In this document: piece after piece, positions 44,264 to 53,612 of the stretch
Layout: each line of letters starts with the position of its first letter
How positions within the stretch are numbered: position 1 is the first letter of the stretch
NCBI RefSeq assembly: GCF_011050365.1
Contig: NZ_DRFV01000011.1
Span: 101,785 to 165,784 of the forward strand
Reading direction: 5' to 3'
DNA length: 64,000 nucleotides
Source: Pseudohongiella sp.
GTDB taxonomy: Bacteria > Pseudomonadota > Gammaproteobacteria > Pseudomonadales > Pseudohongiellaceae
Position numbers and translations under genes: made by a program
The notes under the pieces: generated by a model
The model's input: only the letters and a program-made list of their open reading frames with translations
Database searches by the model: none
Told to the model about the DNA's origin: nothing

Positions 44264-44980
44264 ATGAAGTCCCTGCAATACTTTTCCAGGTCATTGGCTT
44301 CCGTGCCAGCGGCCGCAGTTGCGGTAATATTCGCCGTACTGAGCGCTCCTTTGAGCGCACAATCCCTGCAAGAGCAGTTCGATCAGGCCAACAATCAGCT
44401 TGAGCAATTGACCGTGGCCAATGCGCAGCTGCGAAACCGCATAGCGCTGCAGGAACAACTGATTGAAGAGATGGCAGATTCCATTGAATACGCTGCCATG
44501 ATCTCCAACGAAGAAACTTCGCCGCTGAACGACCTTGTTGAGCGCATGATGGCCAGCATGGAGCAGTTTATCGAATCCGATCTGCCTTTCAATCTGGAAG
44601 ACCGTCGTGAAGAAGTCAGTCGCATCCGTGGCCTGGTGGACAACCCAGATGCACCGTTGTCGCAAAAGCTGATTTTGCTGATTGCCCTGTATCAGGCTGA
44701 GGGCGGTTACGGCCGGACACTGGACACCTACGAAACCATCATGGAAGTAGATGGCGTGGAGCAGGAAGTGACCATGACGCGTATTGGTCGTCTGATGCTG
44801 GCTTACCAGACCGAAGATCGCACCACCACAGCTGTCTGGGACAAGAGCACATCGTCCTGGCTTGAATTACCTGCCGGTGAGTATCGCTCTGCGATTACCA
44901 CAGCAACCGACATTGCCAGCAGTCTGACAGCACCAGCGCTGATGGACATTCCTGTGCCGGCGCCGGTTACCGCGCAGTAA
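44264..44980 (+). CDS. DUF3450 family exported coiled-coil protein
   Basis: 238 residues: signal peptide ending near APLSAQ, a coiled coil (QANNQLEQLTVANAQLRNRIALQEQ), and the DUF3450 body with NDLVERMMASMEQFIESDLPFN and YGRTLDTYETIMEVDG. DUF3450 is usually the first gene of an ExbB/ExbD/TonB operon; here no such partner follows and a strong terminator ends the transcript. GAGGAAG precedes the ATG. Confidence 0.87.
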   Translation: MKSLQYFSRSLASVPAAAVAVIFAVLSAPLSAQSLQEQFDQANNQLEQLTVANAQLRNRIALQEQLIEEMADSIEYAAMISNEETSPLNDLVERMMASMEQFIESDLPFNLEDRREEVSRIRGLVDNPDAPLSQKLILLIALYQAEGGYGRTLDTYETIMEVDGVEQEVTMTRIGRLMLAYQTEDRTTTAVWDKSTSSWLELPAGEYRSAITTATDIASSLTAPALMDIPVPAPVTAQ

Positions 44981-45006
44981 ACAGCTGTTTGCAGGCGCAA
45001 ACTATG

Positions 45007-45044
45007 AAAAAGCCGCCGCTACTTTGAGTAGCGGCGGCTTTTTT
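45007..45044. terminator. Bidirectional intrinsic terminator
   Basis: AAAAAGCCGCCGCTACT (45007-45023) and AGTAGCGGCGGCTTTTTT (45027-45044) form a perfect long stem with a 3-base loop, ending the DUF3450 gene and the converging rimK gene. Confidence 0.93.
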
Positions 45045-45076
45045 CGTTAAGCAGCGCTGTTATATGCGGCAGCGGT

Positions 45077-45997
45077 TCAGCCTTTGCCTTTCATCTTGTT
45101 CGGGCCTTTCAGTGAATCCTTTTCGATAAACTCGATGATGGCACCGGCGATATCCATGCCGGTGGCTTTTTCAATGCCTTCCAGACCTGGCGAAGAGTTG
45201 ACCTCCAGCACCAGTGGGCCGTGAGCGGAGCGGATGATGTCAACACCGGAGACATACAGCCCCATGACCTGGGCTGCCTTGGTTGCCAGTTTACGTTCGT
45301 CCGGGCGCAATTTGATCACCTGGGCGGTACCGCCGCGATGTAGGTTGGAGCGGTATTCCCCGGGCTGGGCGGTGCGCTGCATGGCGGCGACGACTTTGTC
45401 GCCGACCACAAAACAGCGTATGTCCGAGCCGCTGGCTTCCTTGACAAATTCCTGCACCAGAAAGTCAGCTTCCAGGCCACGGAAGGCGTTAATCAGGCTC
45501 TCTGCCGCTTTGCGGGTCTCGGCCAGCACGACACCGTTACCCTGAGTGCTCTTTAACACCTTCACCAGCAGGGGCGCGCCGCCCACGGAATTGATCAGGT
45601 CAGACGTCGCATCAGCAGAATGCGCGTAGCTGGTCACCGGCTGACCAATACCCCGGCGTGCCAGCAACTGGTGGGCGCGAAGCTTGTCGCGCGACCGGGT
45701 AATGGCAATGGACTCATTGACGGAGTAAGTGCCCCCTACCTCGAACTGGCGCAGCACTGCGGCACCATACTGCGTAACACTGGCGCCAATGCGCGGGATG
45801 ACGGCGTCAAATTCCAGCGCTTCGGGTTCGCCCTGGCCCTTGCCCTTGAAATATACAGACGGGTTGTTGGCGGTGATGTTCATGTAGCATTTGAGTACGT
45901 CAATCGCGCGTGCATCGTGGCCACGCTCACGGGCGGCCTCAAGCAGACGTCTTGTGGAATAAAGTTTAGCATTGCGCGACAAGACGCCGATTTTCAT
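45077..45997 (-). CDS. rimK: Ribosomal protein S6 glutamate ligase RimK
   Basis: 306 residues. ATP-grasp enzyme that adds glutamates to the C-terminus of ribosomal protein S6. The N-terminal [17 protein letters not shown], the ATP-binding [41 protein letters not shown] and the metal-binding [17 protein letters not shown] agree with RimK, including length. It stands alone between a terminator and a small membrane protein gene. Confidence 0.93.
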   Translation of the reverse strand: MKIGVLSRNAKLYSTRRLLEAARERGHDARAIDVLKCYMNITANNPSVYFKGKGQGEPEALEFDAVIPRIGASVTQYGAAVLRQFEVGGTYSVNESIAITRSRDKLRAHQLLARRGIGQPVTSYAHSADATSDLINSVGGAPLLVKVLKSTQGNGVVLAETRKAAESLINAFRGLEADFLVQEFVKEASGSDIRCFVVGDKVVAAMQRTAQPGEYRSNLHRGGTAQVIKLRPDERKLATKAAQVMGLYVSGVDIIRSAHGPLVLEVNSSPGLEGIEKATGMDIAGAIIEFIEKDSLKGPNKMKGKG

Positions 45998-46249
45998 GGT
46001 GAGAATCCTTACGCCACGAGGTGCGCAAATGGGAGTGAATGACTGTATGTCCGCAAGTCACGTTAAGTGTTGGTGCCGGTTTTTTGCGGAGCGCTAAGAT
46101 ATCACAACATAATCGCTAAACAGGCGCATCGCAAGCGGGTAGAGCAAAAATCAGACGCTTTTGTGCTGCCGGCAGTCAGCGGCGCCAATCGCTCATGGCG
46201 GTCCGGGCGCACAATGTCGCGGTCGCGGCAATGAGTCTGCAGGAACAGC

Positions 46250-46471
46250 TCAGCCCTCACGAATCTTGCCGAATTCCTCATTCAGGTCGTAGTTTTTGTC
46301 GGTGACAATCCGTTCCAGCACGATCAGGCGCTGTTTGACGTTCTCCAGCTCTTTCTGTACCTGGCTGTCATTGGCTTCGCCGACTTTGGCATTGAGTTTG
46401 GCCATGCTTTTGCGGTATTCAAAAAACTGGGTAATCAGCACGATCAGCACGATAAAAGTAAAAACTTCCAT
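46250..46471 (-). CDS. Small membrane-anchored coiled-coil protein
   Basis: 73 residues: an N-terminal transmembrane helix (FTFIVLIVLITQFF) and a charged helical tail (VQKELENVKQRLIVLERIVTDKNY) that should form a coiled coil. The layout resembles PspB-type proteins but the sequence is not clearly PspB. GGAG lies eight bases before the ATG at 46471. Confidence 0.7.
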   Translation of the reverse strand: MEVFTFIVLIVLITQFFEYRKSMAKLNAKVGEANDSQVQKELENVKQRLIVLERIVTDKNYDLNEEFGKIREG

Positions 46472-46716
46472 AAGCACGACTCCGTCATTGTTATTGATTG
46501 GTACGATAATACAATTTGCGCTAATAAAAATTGAGCAATAATGGGGCCAAAAATAATAGTTAGTAAAATCATGCCAGTACCAGTACCATAAGGCTCGCCG
46601 ATGGCCCGGATAACAACAAATTAGTCGATCTGGCCTATATTTCGGCACTTATCACGACACTTTACAGGGTCAACAGAAGGTGCGGCGGAGCAACGCGCCG
46701 CCAGAGGGAACGAGTC

Positions 46717-48417
46717 ATGATGAACCTGCTGAAAATTGCCCTGGCTGCGCTTCTGTTGCTGGCACTGGTGTTGGTGGTCAATGCCGGTGTTTTTGATGCC
46801 AACTGGCGCTGGGATGACAGCCAGATTCTGCTGCACTCCCATCAATACTCTTTCTGGCAGGATTTCACGCGACCCGAGGTCTGGCAACAATTCTCGCCCG
46901 CCAACCTGACACCGTGGCTGATTTTTTCTTTCGAAGTCGACATGATCCTGTTTGGACTCTCGCCTGCTGCGTTCTACCTGCATCAGTTGCTGGCGATTGT
47001 GGCGGCCGGGTTGTTGCTGTTCATGTGCCTGAACCTGTGGTGTCGGGCGGTGTTCGCCCTCGCCGGCAGTGTATTGTTTGTGGTGGGTTTGCCGAGCATG
47101 CTGGTCGCCGAGCAATTGATGACGCGGCATTATGTTGAGGGCCTGGTTTTTGCGCTGGCGGCGCTGTACGGCTTTGTCATGTATCTGCGCACGGATCGGA
47201 AAGGTTTGCTGGCGGTGGCTGTGCTGATGTATGTGCTGGCGGTAACCGCCAAGGAAATCTATGTGCCCTTGCCGGCATTGCTGCTGCTGGTGCCTGACCG
47301 CGACTGGGGCGCGCGTATTAAAGCCAGCCTGCCGTTTTTTGCCGTGACCGTCCTGTACACACTCTGGCGCGGTTATATGTTGGGGTCATACAGCGGCGGT
47401 TATGTCGATAGCAGCGAGTACCTGAGCCTTGCCATTGTCGGCGAAGTGCTGGCCAGCTTTGTGCGCTTCCCGGCGTTATTGACGGGCATTGGCTGGCCGG
47501 TGTTGGTGTTGCTGTTTCTGGGTCTGTGGGCCGCGTATCTGGCCCGGTCTCGACGTGTCCCCTGGCGGGCGTTGCTGGTCGCGGCACTGGTGCTGCTGCC
47601 GTTGGTGCCGCTGGTGCGTTCCCCGGGTATTGTGCTGGCCGACCGTTATCTGCTGCTGCCATGGCTCATGGTGTGTTTTGCCTTGGCCTGGTGTGTGGAC
47701 AAGGTCATGGTGGTCCGCAACAAGGCTGCTACCGGCAACACGCAGGCAGCTGCCGCCAATACTGCAACACCGCTGCCAGCAATGATTCTGGCGGGCACGG
47801 CCATGCCCATCATGGTGGCGATCACGTTATTGCATGCCATGCCCGTGCGCCAGGCGCTGGCATCGGTCGGTACCGAATTTGACGTGCAGGCGCAATTCCT
47901 GTGGCAGAATGAGGACACACATGCGTTTGTACCGTCGGGCAATGTGCTGCCGGCGTTCTGGTTTGTCACCGGGCTGGTCGATCTCAAAGCGCGCATCAGC
48001 GGGCAGGGCTCGCCCCTGCCCATGGTTGACGATATCTATCTGGCGCAGCAGCCTGACATCCGTCTGTTCACCTATGATGTTAACTGCCAGTGCATGCGCG
48101 ATGTCACTGGCGCCATACCCGAACGCCTGGCTCAGCACCGCGCCCGCGTGCGTGCGGATGCGGCTCTGTCACTGTCGTACCGTTACCAGCAGGGCTACTT
48201 TAGCTGGCAGTTTGGTCCGTGGCAGGACGGCAGTTACCATGTGGTGTCCGATACGCTGGGTGTGTTGCCGTTACCACCGGCCGGGCAGCTTCGGGTCACG
48301 CTGGCGGACAATGCGCCGTTTTATTTGCGTTACACCTCGCCGGAAGGCTGGATAACGTATTCGGAACTTAATCGCGTGGTGCAAGATGGCGCCGCTGTCG
48401 AGTGGTCAAGGAATTAA
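46717..48417 (+). CDS. GT-C-like polytopic membrane protein
   Basis: 566 residues, about ten to twelve transmembrane helices in the first two thirds, then a soluble C-terminal region of ~170 residues with beta-rich character. The first periplasmic loop contains WRWDDSQILL, an acidic pair where GT-C glycosyltransferases keep their catalytic aspartate. It is followed six bases later by a polyprenyl-phosphate sugar synthase and a small carrier, so a lipid-linked-sugar transferase is the best guess. Confidence 0.7.
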   Translation: MMNLLKIALAALLLLALVLVVNAGVFDANWRWDDSQILLHSHQYSFWQDFTRPEVWQQFSPANLTPWLIFSFEVDMILFGLSPAAFYLHQLLAIVAAGLLLFMCLNLWCRAVFALAGSVLFVVGLPSMLVAEQLMTRHYVEGLVFALAALYGFVMYLRTDRKGLLAVAVLMYVLAVTAKEIYVPLPALLLLVPDRDWGARIKASLPFFAVTVLYTLWRGYMLGSYSGGYVDSSEYLSLAIVGEVLASFVRFPALLTGIGWPVLVLLFLGLWAAYLARSRRVPWRALLVAALVLLPLVPLVRSPGIVLADRYLLLPWLMVCFALAWCVDKVMVVRNKAATGNTQAAAANTATPLPAMILAGTAMPIMVAITLLHAMPVRQALASVGTEFDVQAQFLWQNEDTHAFVPSGNVLPAFWFVTGLVDLKARISGQGSPLPMVDDIYLAQQPDIRLFTYDVNCQCMRDVTGAIPERLAQHRARVRADAALSLSYRYQQGYFSWQFGPWQDGSYHVVSDTLGVLPLPPAGQLRVTLADNAPFYLRYTSPEGWITYSELNRVVQDGAAVEWSRN

Positions 48418-48423
48418 AACTGA

Positions 48424-49431
48424 ATGAAATCTGTTGCTGTTATTGTCCCGGCCCTCAATGAGGCGGCCAATATTGTCACCAATATGGCACACGTTCGCAC
48501 TTGTCTTGATACGGTACCAGGTGTCACCTTTACACTGATTGTTGTCGATGATGGTTCCACTGATGACACCGCCAGGCTGGTGCGCGAAGCCGGTGCCAGT
48601 GACCCGCTGCTGAAAGTGCTGCGCCTCAATCGGCATTTTGGCAAAGAGTCAGCCATCTATGCCGGGCTGTGCGCAACGCGTGAATTTGATGCCTGTGTGG
48701 TCATGGACAGTGACCTGCAGCACCCGCCGGAGCTGATTGCACAGATGATCGAGCATTGGCAGGGTGGCGCCCGGGTGGTAGAAGCTGTCAAGCAGTCGCG
48801 TGGCAATGAAACCCGGGCGCGTCGTGCGCTGGTGCAGATCTACTATGGGCTGTTTCGTTATCTGACCAAGCTCAGTATTCGCGGCGAAAGTGATTTCAAA
48901 CTGCTGGACAAGACCGTGGTCAGTGCTTACTGCCAATTGCCGGAACACGGGCGCTTTTTTCGCGGGCTGGTCAAGTGGATGGGGTACCACGCCGTGCAGA
49001 TCCCGTTTGATGTGGCCGAATCAACGCGGCAGCGTTCGGCCTGGGGCAACACCGCGCTGTTTCGTTATGCCATCAACTCGATTACCTCTTTTACCGCCTA
49101 TCCATTGCAGATAGTCACCCTGCTTGGCGGGCTGACGTTTTTTGTCAGCCTGTTGATTGGTGGCATGGCGCTGTTTGATAAATTGTCAGGCGCCGCCGTG
49201 GATGGGTTCACCACGGTCATTCTGTTGATTCTGATTATTGGCAGTGTGCTGATGTTCAGTGTGGGTCTGATCGGCATTTATGTTGGCCGTATTTATGAAG
49301 AAGTGAAACGGCGGCCGGGGTATCTGATTGATCAGGAAGGCAGCACGCTGGACACCGCTGCGGTGACCGGCAAAGCGGTCAGCAAAACCAGAACTGCCAA
49401 AGCAAAAACAAAGGGCGCGGATAAATCATGA
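48424..49431 (+). CDS. Polyprenyl-phosphate sugar synthase (GT2, DPM1/GtrB-like)
   Basis: 335 residues. GT2 motifs: VAVIVPALNEAANI, VVDDGSTDDT, MDSDLQHPPELI and QRSAWGNTALFRYAI (QXXRW-like). Two C-terminal helices (TLLGGLTFFVSLLIGGMALF and VILLILIIGSVLMFSVGLIG) are typical of GtrB/ArnC enzymes that place a sugar on undecaprenyl phosphate. The tail is Lys/Thr-rich. Ends as ATGA with the next gene. Confidence 0.92.
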   Translation: MKSVAVIVPALNEAANIVTNMAHVRTCLDTVPGVTFTLIVVDDGSTDDTARLVREAGASDPLLKVLRLNRHFGKESAIYAGLCATREFDACVVMDSDLQHPPELIAQMIEHWQGGARVVEAVKQSRGNETRARRALVQIYYGLFRYLTKLSIRGESDFKLLDKTVVSAYCQLPEHGRFFRGLVKWMGYHAVQIPFDVAESTRQRSAWGNTALFRYAINSITSFTAYPLQIVTLLGGLTFFVSLLIGGMALFDKLSGAAVDGFTTVILLILIIGSVLMFSVGLIGIYVGRIYEEVKRRPGYLIDQEGSTLDTAAVTGKAVSKTRTAKAKTKGADKS

Positions 49432-49787
49432 CCAAGTATCTTACACTGCTGATGCACGCAGCCATCCTGGCGTCCCTGCTGGCGACCTCGCATGCGGTGC
49501 TCAAATGGGTGTCGGTGCAGGCCCACGACAACTATGTAGAGCTGTTGCTGTCACAGTGGAAAGGCGTACTGCTGGCGCTGTCGCTGTACGGATTTATCTT
49601 CTTTTATTACATTGTTGTGTTACGCAGCAGCCCGGTGTCTATACTCTATCCAATATACACCGGACTGTCGGTGCTACTGGTGTTGCTGGTCGGGCGTTTT
49701 GCCTTTTCCGAACCCATCAGTTCAGCGCAGATGCTGGGCGCAGGTTTTATCCTGGCCGGTATTGTGCTGATGGGCGGCAATAGCTGA
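49428..49787 (+). CDS. SMR/EamA-type small membrane carrier
   Basis: 119 residues with four transmembrane helices. VLRSSPVSILYPIYTGLSVLLVLL and SEPISSAQMLGAGFILAGIVLMG resemble SMR and ArnE-type proteins. Coupled by ATGA to the polyprenyl sugar synthase, it probably flips the lipid-linked sugar to the periplasmic face, the job of GtrA or ArnEF in similar modules. Drug export is possible but less likely in this setting. Confidence 0.8.
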   Translation: MTKYLTLLMHAAILASLLATSHAVLKWVSVQAHDNYVELLLSQWKGVLLALSLYGFIFFYYIVVLRSSPVSILYPIYTGLSVLLVLLVGRFAFSEPISSAQMLGAGFILAGIVLMGGNS

Positions 49788-49842
49788 ATCCGGTAGCATG
49801 TTGATGAACACAAGCCGCAGAGCAGGGGGAAGCAGTAACGCC

Positions 49843-51360
49843 ATGAAAACGTTGATAAGCAGAATTGCACTGGGCCTGGCCGCACTCGCGATGTCACCGG
49901 CGCTGGTGTACGCACAGGACCTTGATGCCATAGCCGAGCGGGTCACCGAATTCACGCTGGACAATGGTCTGCACCTTATCATCATCGAAAGGCCGGTGGC
50001 GCCGGTGGCGACATTTGTCACTTTCGTTAATGTTGGTGGTGTTGATGAGCCGGTCAACAACACCGGTGTTGCGCATATTTTTGAGCATATGGCGTTCAAG
50101 GGTTCGCGCAATATCGGTACCCGCGACTGGGAAGCCGAGCAGGCAGCGCTGGAGAAAATGGATGCGGCCTATCAGGCCTGGCTGGAGGAGTCGTATAGCA
50201 GTCAGCCTGATGAAGCGCGGCTGGATGCGTTATGGCAGGAATTCGAACAATGGCAGCAGGCGGCCGGGGAATACATCAACAGCGAAGAATTCTCCCAGCT
50301 CATTGAGCGCGAAGGCGGCGTTGGCCTGAATGCGTTCACCAGCGCCGATGCCACCGGCTATTTTTATTCCCTGCCGCAGAACAAGGCCGAGCTGTGGTTC
50401 TATCTGGAAGCCGAGCGCTTTCGCAACCCGGTGTTCCGTGAATTCTATGTGGAAAAAGACGTAATCATGGAAGAGCGCCGCATGCGCACCGACTCCAGTC
50501 CGCAGGGCCGTCTGCTGGAAGAGTTCCTGAGTGTGGCCTATTCTGCGCATCCCTATCGCAATCCGGTGATAGGTTGGGCGTCGGATATTGCTGCAACCAC
50601 CATGGCAGATACCCGCAAATTTTTTGAAACCTACTATGTGCCGTCCAACATGACCGTGGCCATTGCCGGGGATGTTGATCCGCAGGCCATGCGCGAGCTG
50701 GCAGAGACCTACCTGGGCGGGTTGCCGGCTGCTAAACATCCGCCCAGTGTGAAAACCATCGAGCCGCCGCAGCGGGGCGAGCGCCGTTTTGTCATCGAAG
50801 AACAAAGCCAGCCGCTGTTTATTGCCGGCTACAAAACCGTGGCAGCGGATCACCCGGACGCCGCTGCGCTGGAAATGCTAAGTACCATTCTGTCGTCAGG
50901 CCGCACCTCCAGACTGTACCGTCGCATGGTGCAGGATGAGCAACTGGCTCTGGCAGTGCAGGCCCTGACCGGGTTTCCCGGCTCGCGATATCCCTCGCTG
51001 TTTGTCACATTTGCGGTGCCCAATGCCGGCGTGGCATTGGCCGATATCGAACGCGTACTGAACGAAGAAATCGACAAAGCCAAGGCGGGCGAGATTGCGC
51101 AACAGGAGCTGGATCGCGCAGTGACCAACGCCCGCGCCGGCGCCGTGCGGGGTTTGAATTCCAACATGGGGCTGGCCCTGAACATGGCGCAGGCACACGC
51201 GCAGCGTGGCAGCTGGCAACAGGCGTTTACCTACCTCGATGACCTGTCCGCAGTCACGCTGGACGACCTGCAGCGGGTGGCACAAACCTATCTGGTCAAG
51301 AGCAATCGTACGGTCGGCAGCATTCAGAATGCTGCGATTCAGGGAGGGGCAGGTCAATGA
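49843..51360 (+). CDS. Exported M16 family zinc metallopeptidase (catalytic subunit)
   Basis: 505 residues with a signal peptide ending near LVYAQ. The inverted zinc motif HIFEH is at residues 78-82, with the third ligand probably in FYLEAERFRNPVF and the conserved VIMEERRMR. An extra ~50-residue charged segment lies between the zinc motif and the third ligand. Paired with the next M16 gene by ATGA overlap, as in periplasmic two-subunit pitrilysin-like proteases. Start chosen for the signal peptide; ATGs at 49798 and 49804 are also in frame. Confidence 0.9.
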   Translation: MKTLISRIALGLAALAMSPALVYAQDLDAIAERVTEFTLDNGLHLIIIERPVAPVATFVTFVNVGGVDEPVNNTGVAHIFEHMAFKGSRNIGTRDWEAEQAALEKMDAAYQAWLEESYSSQPDEARLDALWQEFEQWQQAAGEYINSEEFSQLIEREGGVGLNAFTSADATGYFYSLPQNKAELWFYLEAERFRNPVFREFYVEKDVIMEERRMRTDSSPQGRLLEEFLSVAYSAHPYRNPVIGWASDIAATTMADTRKFFETYYVPSNMTVAIAGDVDPQAMRELAETYLGGLPAAKHPPSVKTIEPPQRGERRFVIEEQSQPLFIAGYKTVAADHPDAAALEMLSTILSSGRTSRLYRRMVQDEQLALAVQALTGFPGSRYPSLFVTFAVPNAGVALADIERVLNEEIDKAKAGEIAQQELDRAVTNARAGAVRGLNSNMGLALNMAQAHAQRGSWQQAFTYLDDLSAVTLDDLQRVAQTYLVKSNRTVGSIQNAAIQGGAGQ

Positions 51361-52787
51361 TTAAAACCATTCGTATCTGGGCAACAACAGCGCTGCTGGT
51401 TTGCTGTGCCGGTCTGGCCGTGGCACAGGACAGGCCCTGGGAAGATTTCGATTACCCGACCCTCAATAACTTCGACATGCCTTCGCTGGACATTTTTGAA
51501 CTCGACAATGGCATTCGTTTTTATCTGGTTGAGGACAAGGAGCTGCCGCTGATAGACGTCAATGTCATGGTGCGCACCGGTGGCATTCTGGTGCCCGATA
51601 ACAAGGTCGGTTTGCAGGCACTGACTGGTACGGTCATGCGCAGCGGTGGCACCCGCGAATACCCCGGTGATGTGCTCAATGAGTTGCTGGAGGATCGAGC
51701 GGCAATCATGGAAACCAGTATCGGCTTCACCTCCGGTTCGGCAAGCTTTAATGTGCTGTCCGAGGACTTCAGCGATCTGCTGCCGGTCTTTGTTGATCTG
51801 TTGCGCAACCCGGTGTTTCCGGAAGACAGAATCGAGCTGGCCCGGACACAGCAGGGCAGCAGCATCGCGCGTCGCAATGATGATCAGGGCGCGGTTGCCG
51901 GGCGCGAGTTTCAGCGCATGATCTACGGACAGGATTCCCCTTACAGTCGCCGCATTGAGTACGCCACACTGGATAACATTAGCCGGGACGACCTGATGGC
52001 TTTCCATCAGCAATCCTTCGTCGGGCGCAACATGATGATCGGTGTCACCGGTGACTTTGTCATGGACGAGATGAAAGCCCGGCTTCGCGATGCGTTCTCG
52101 GCGATCCCGGCCGGTGATGAGTTGACGCTGACCTTTCCGGAGGTTGATTACGAGTTTACCCCCGGTGTCTATTTTGTCGACAAACCCGACGTCAACCAGA
52201 GCTATGTATTGCTCGGACATATCGGTGGTATGCGCGACAATCCCGACTACGCTGCTTTACAGGTCATGAACCGGGTGCTGAGCGGCGGTTTCTCCAGTCG
52301 CCTGATGCAGGTCGTGCGCAGTGAACTGGGATTGGCGTATTCCGTGTTCGGCTCCTTTGGCAGCGGCGTGTATTTCCCGGGCACCTTTACTGCCGGGGTG
52401 ATGACCCAAAGCGAGTCCACAGCGCAAGCCATCACCGCGATCATCGGTCAGATCGAACGACTGCAGGATGATGCCATCAGTGAGGAGGAACTGGCCCGCA
52501 CCAAGGACCAGTTCCTCAACACCCTGGTGTTTCAGCACACCAGTATCGCCTCCGTATTACAGGAGCGTATGTCCAATGACTACGCCGGTCTGCCGCCGGA
52601 CACCTTTGAACGTCTGGTCGAGGAGGTCAGCGCCGTGACCGTGGCAGATGTGCAGCGTGTCGCACGACAATACCTGCGCCCTGACGCCCTGCGCATACTG
52701 GTGGTGGGCAATAGCGCCGAGCTGGGCGACCAGCTTGAGGTGTTTGGTGATGTGGTCGAGGTTGATATTTCGATTCCGGGGAATTGA
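51357..52787 (+). CDS. Exported M16 family protein, non-catalytic partner
   Basis: 476 residues, signal peptide ending near GLAVAQ. The M16 fold is clear (LDNGIRFYLVEDKELPLIDVNV, LRIL-type C-terminal half) but at the zinc site it reads GLQALTGTVMRSGG, lacking both histidines and the glutamate. The Arg-Tyr substrate motif of M16 partners may be represented by SELGLAYSV. It likely shapes the substrate chamber for the preceding catalytic subunit. Confidence 0.9.
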   Translation: MIKTIRIWATTALLVCCAGLAVAQDRPWEDFDYPTLNNFDMPSLDIFELDNGIRFYLVEDKELPLIDVNVMVRTGGILVPDNKVGLQALTGTVMRSGGTREYPGDVLNELLEDRAAIMETSIGFTSGSASFNVLSEDFSDLLPVFVDLLRNPVFPEDRIELARTQQGSSIARRNDDQGAVAGREFQRMIYGQDSPYSRRIEYATLDNISRDDLMAFHQQSFVGRNMMIGVTGDFVMDEMKARLRDAFSAIPAGDELTLTFPEVDYEFTPGVYFVDKPDVNQSYVLLGHIGGMRDNPDYAALQVMNRVLSGGFSSRLMQVVRSELGLAYSVFGSFGSGVYFPGTFTAGVMTQSESTAQAITAIIGQIERLQDDAISEEELARTKDQFLNTLVFQHTSIASVLQERMSNDYAGLPPDTFERLVEEVSAVTVADVQRVARQYLRPDALRILVVGNSAELGDQLEVFGDVVEVDISIPGN

Positions 52788-52788
52788 G

Positions 52789-53574
52789 ATGCGTTTGGGT
52801 ACAACCTTGCACGTTGGCAAACTTACGGTTCAGGTTGATGCCTTTATTCTGCTCTGCATCTTTTTGACGTGCGGCATGTTTATCAGTCTGGGTTTCTGGC
52901 AACTGGACCGTGCCGCCCAAAAACATGCCCGGGCTGAGGCCTGGCAGGCGGCGGCAGATGCCGCCCCGGTGGCATTTGCTTCCTTGCTGGCGGTAAATGA
53001 TGATGGTAGCAGCGATGCCGTGACGGGCCTGAATCAGGCCTTGATATCCAACAATCGCCGGGTAGCGTTACAGGGAACCTTCCACAATGAAATCTCCTTC
53101 CTGGTGCTCTATCAATTTTTCCGGGGCCAGCCCGGTTACGAGCTGGTGACCCCGGTGCGGCCCGCGACAGGCGGCGACCTGGTGCTGGTCAGTCGGGGCT
53201 GGATTGCGCCGGACACCGCCGGTGGGCGCCCCGAGGTGCCTGTTGTTGACGGCGAACAATCCGTAACGGCCAGTTTATATGTGCCGGAAACGGTTGTGCT
53301 GCCGGGTGAGGTCAGCGATGACAGCTGGCCGGTGCGAATGCCGCGACTGAACATGGATCAGGCCAGCCAGCTGCTCGGGGAACCGGTGTTTCCGTATGTG
53401 CTGCGACTGGAAGCGGGGCAGTCCGGTGTGCAGGACCGGCACTGGTCGCAACCTGATTTCAGCACTCGCAGTCATTACGCTTATACGGCCCAATGGTTTG
53501 GTCTGGCGGTGCTGGTATTGCTCGCCTCATTTGCCTACGCCAGCAACGTTCTGACCCTGTTGCGCGAACGATAA
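52789..53574 (+). CDS. SURF1 family cytochrome oxidase assembly protein
   Basis: 261 residues: an N-terminal helix with GFWQLDRAAQK, a periplasmic domain with LQGTFHNEISFLV, GYELVTPVR and LVLVSRGWIA, and a C-terminal helix after SHYAYTAQWFGLAV. These are the SURF1 signatures; it helps insert heme a in cytochrome c oxidase. It starts one base after the M16 stop although functionally unrelated; no oxidase genes are nearby. Confidence 0.93.
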   Translation: MRLGTTLHVGKLTVQVDAFILLCIFLTCGMFISLGFWQLDRAAQKHARAEAWQAAADAAPVAFASLLAVNDDGSSDAVTGLNQALISNNRRVALQGTFHNEISFLVLYQFFRGQPGYELVTPVRPATGGDLVLVSRGWIAPDTAGGRPEVPVVDGEQSVTASLYVPETVVLPGEVSDDSWPVRMPRLNMDQASQLLGEPVFPYVLRLEAGQSGVQDRHWSQPDFSTRSHYAYTAQWFGLAVLVLLASFAYASNVLTLLRER

Positions 53575-53612
53575 AGCGCGTATAGTTGGCGTTTTTTCGG
53601 AGTCGCTAAAGC

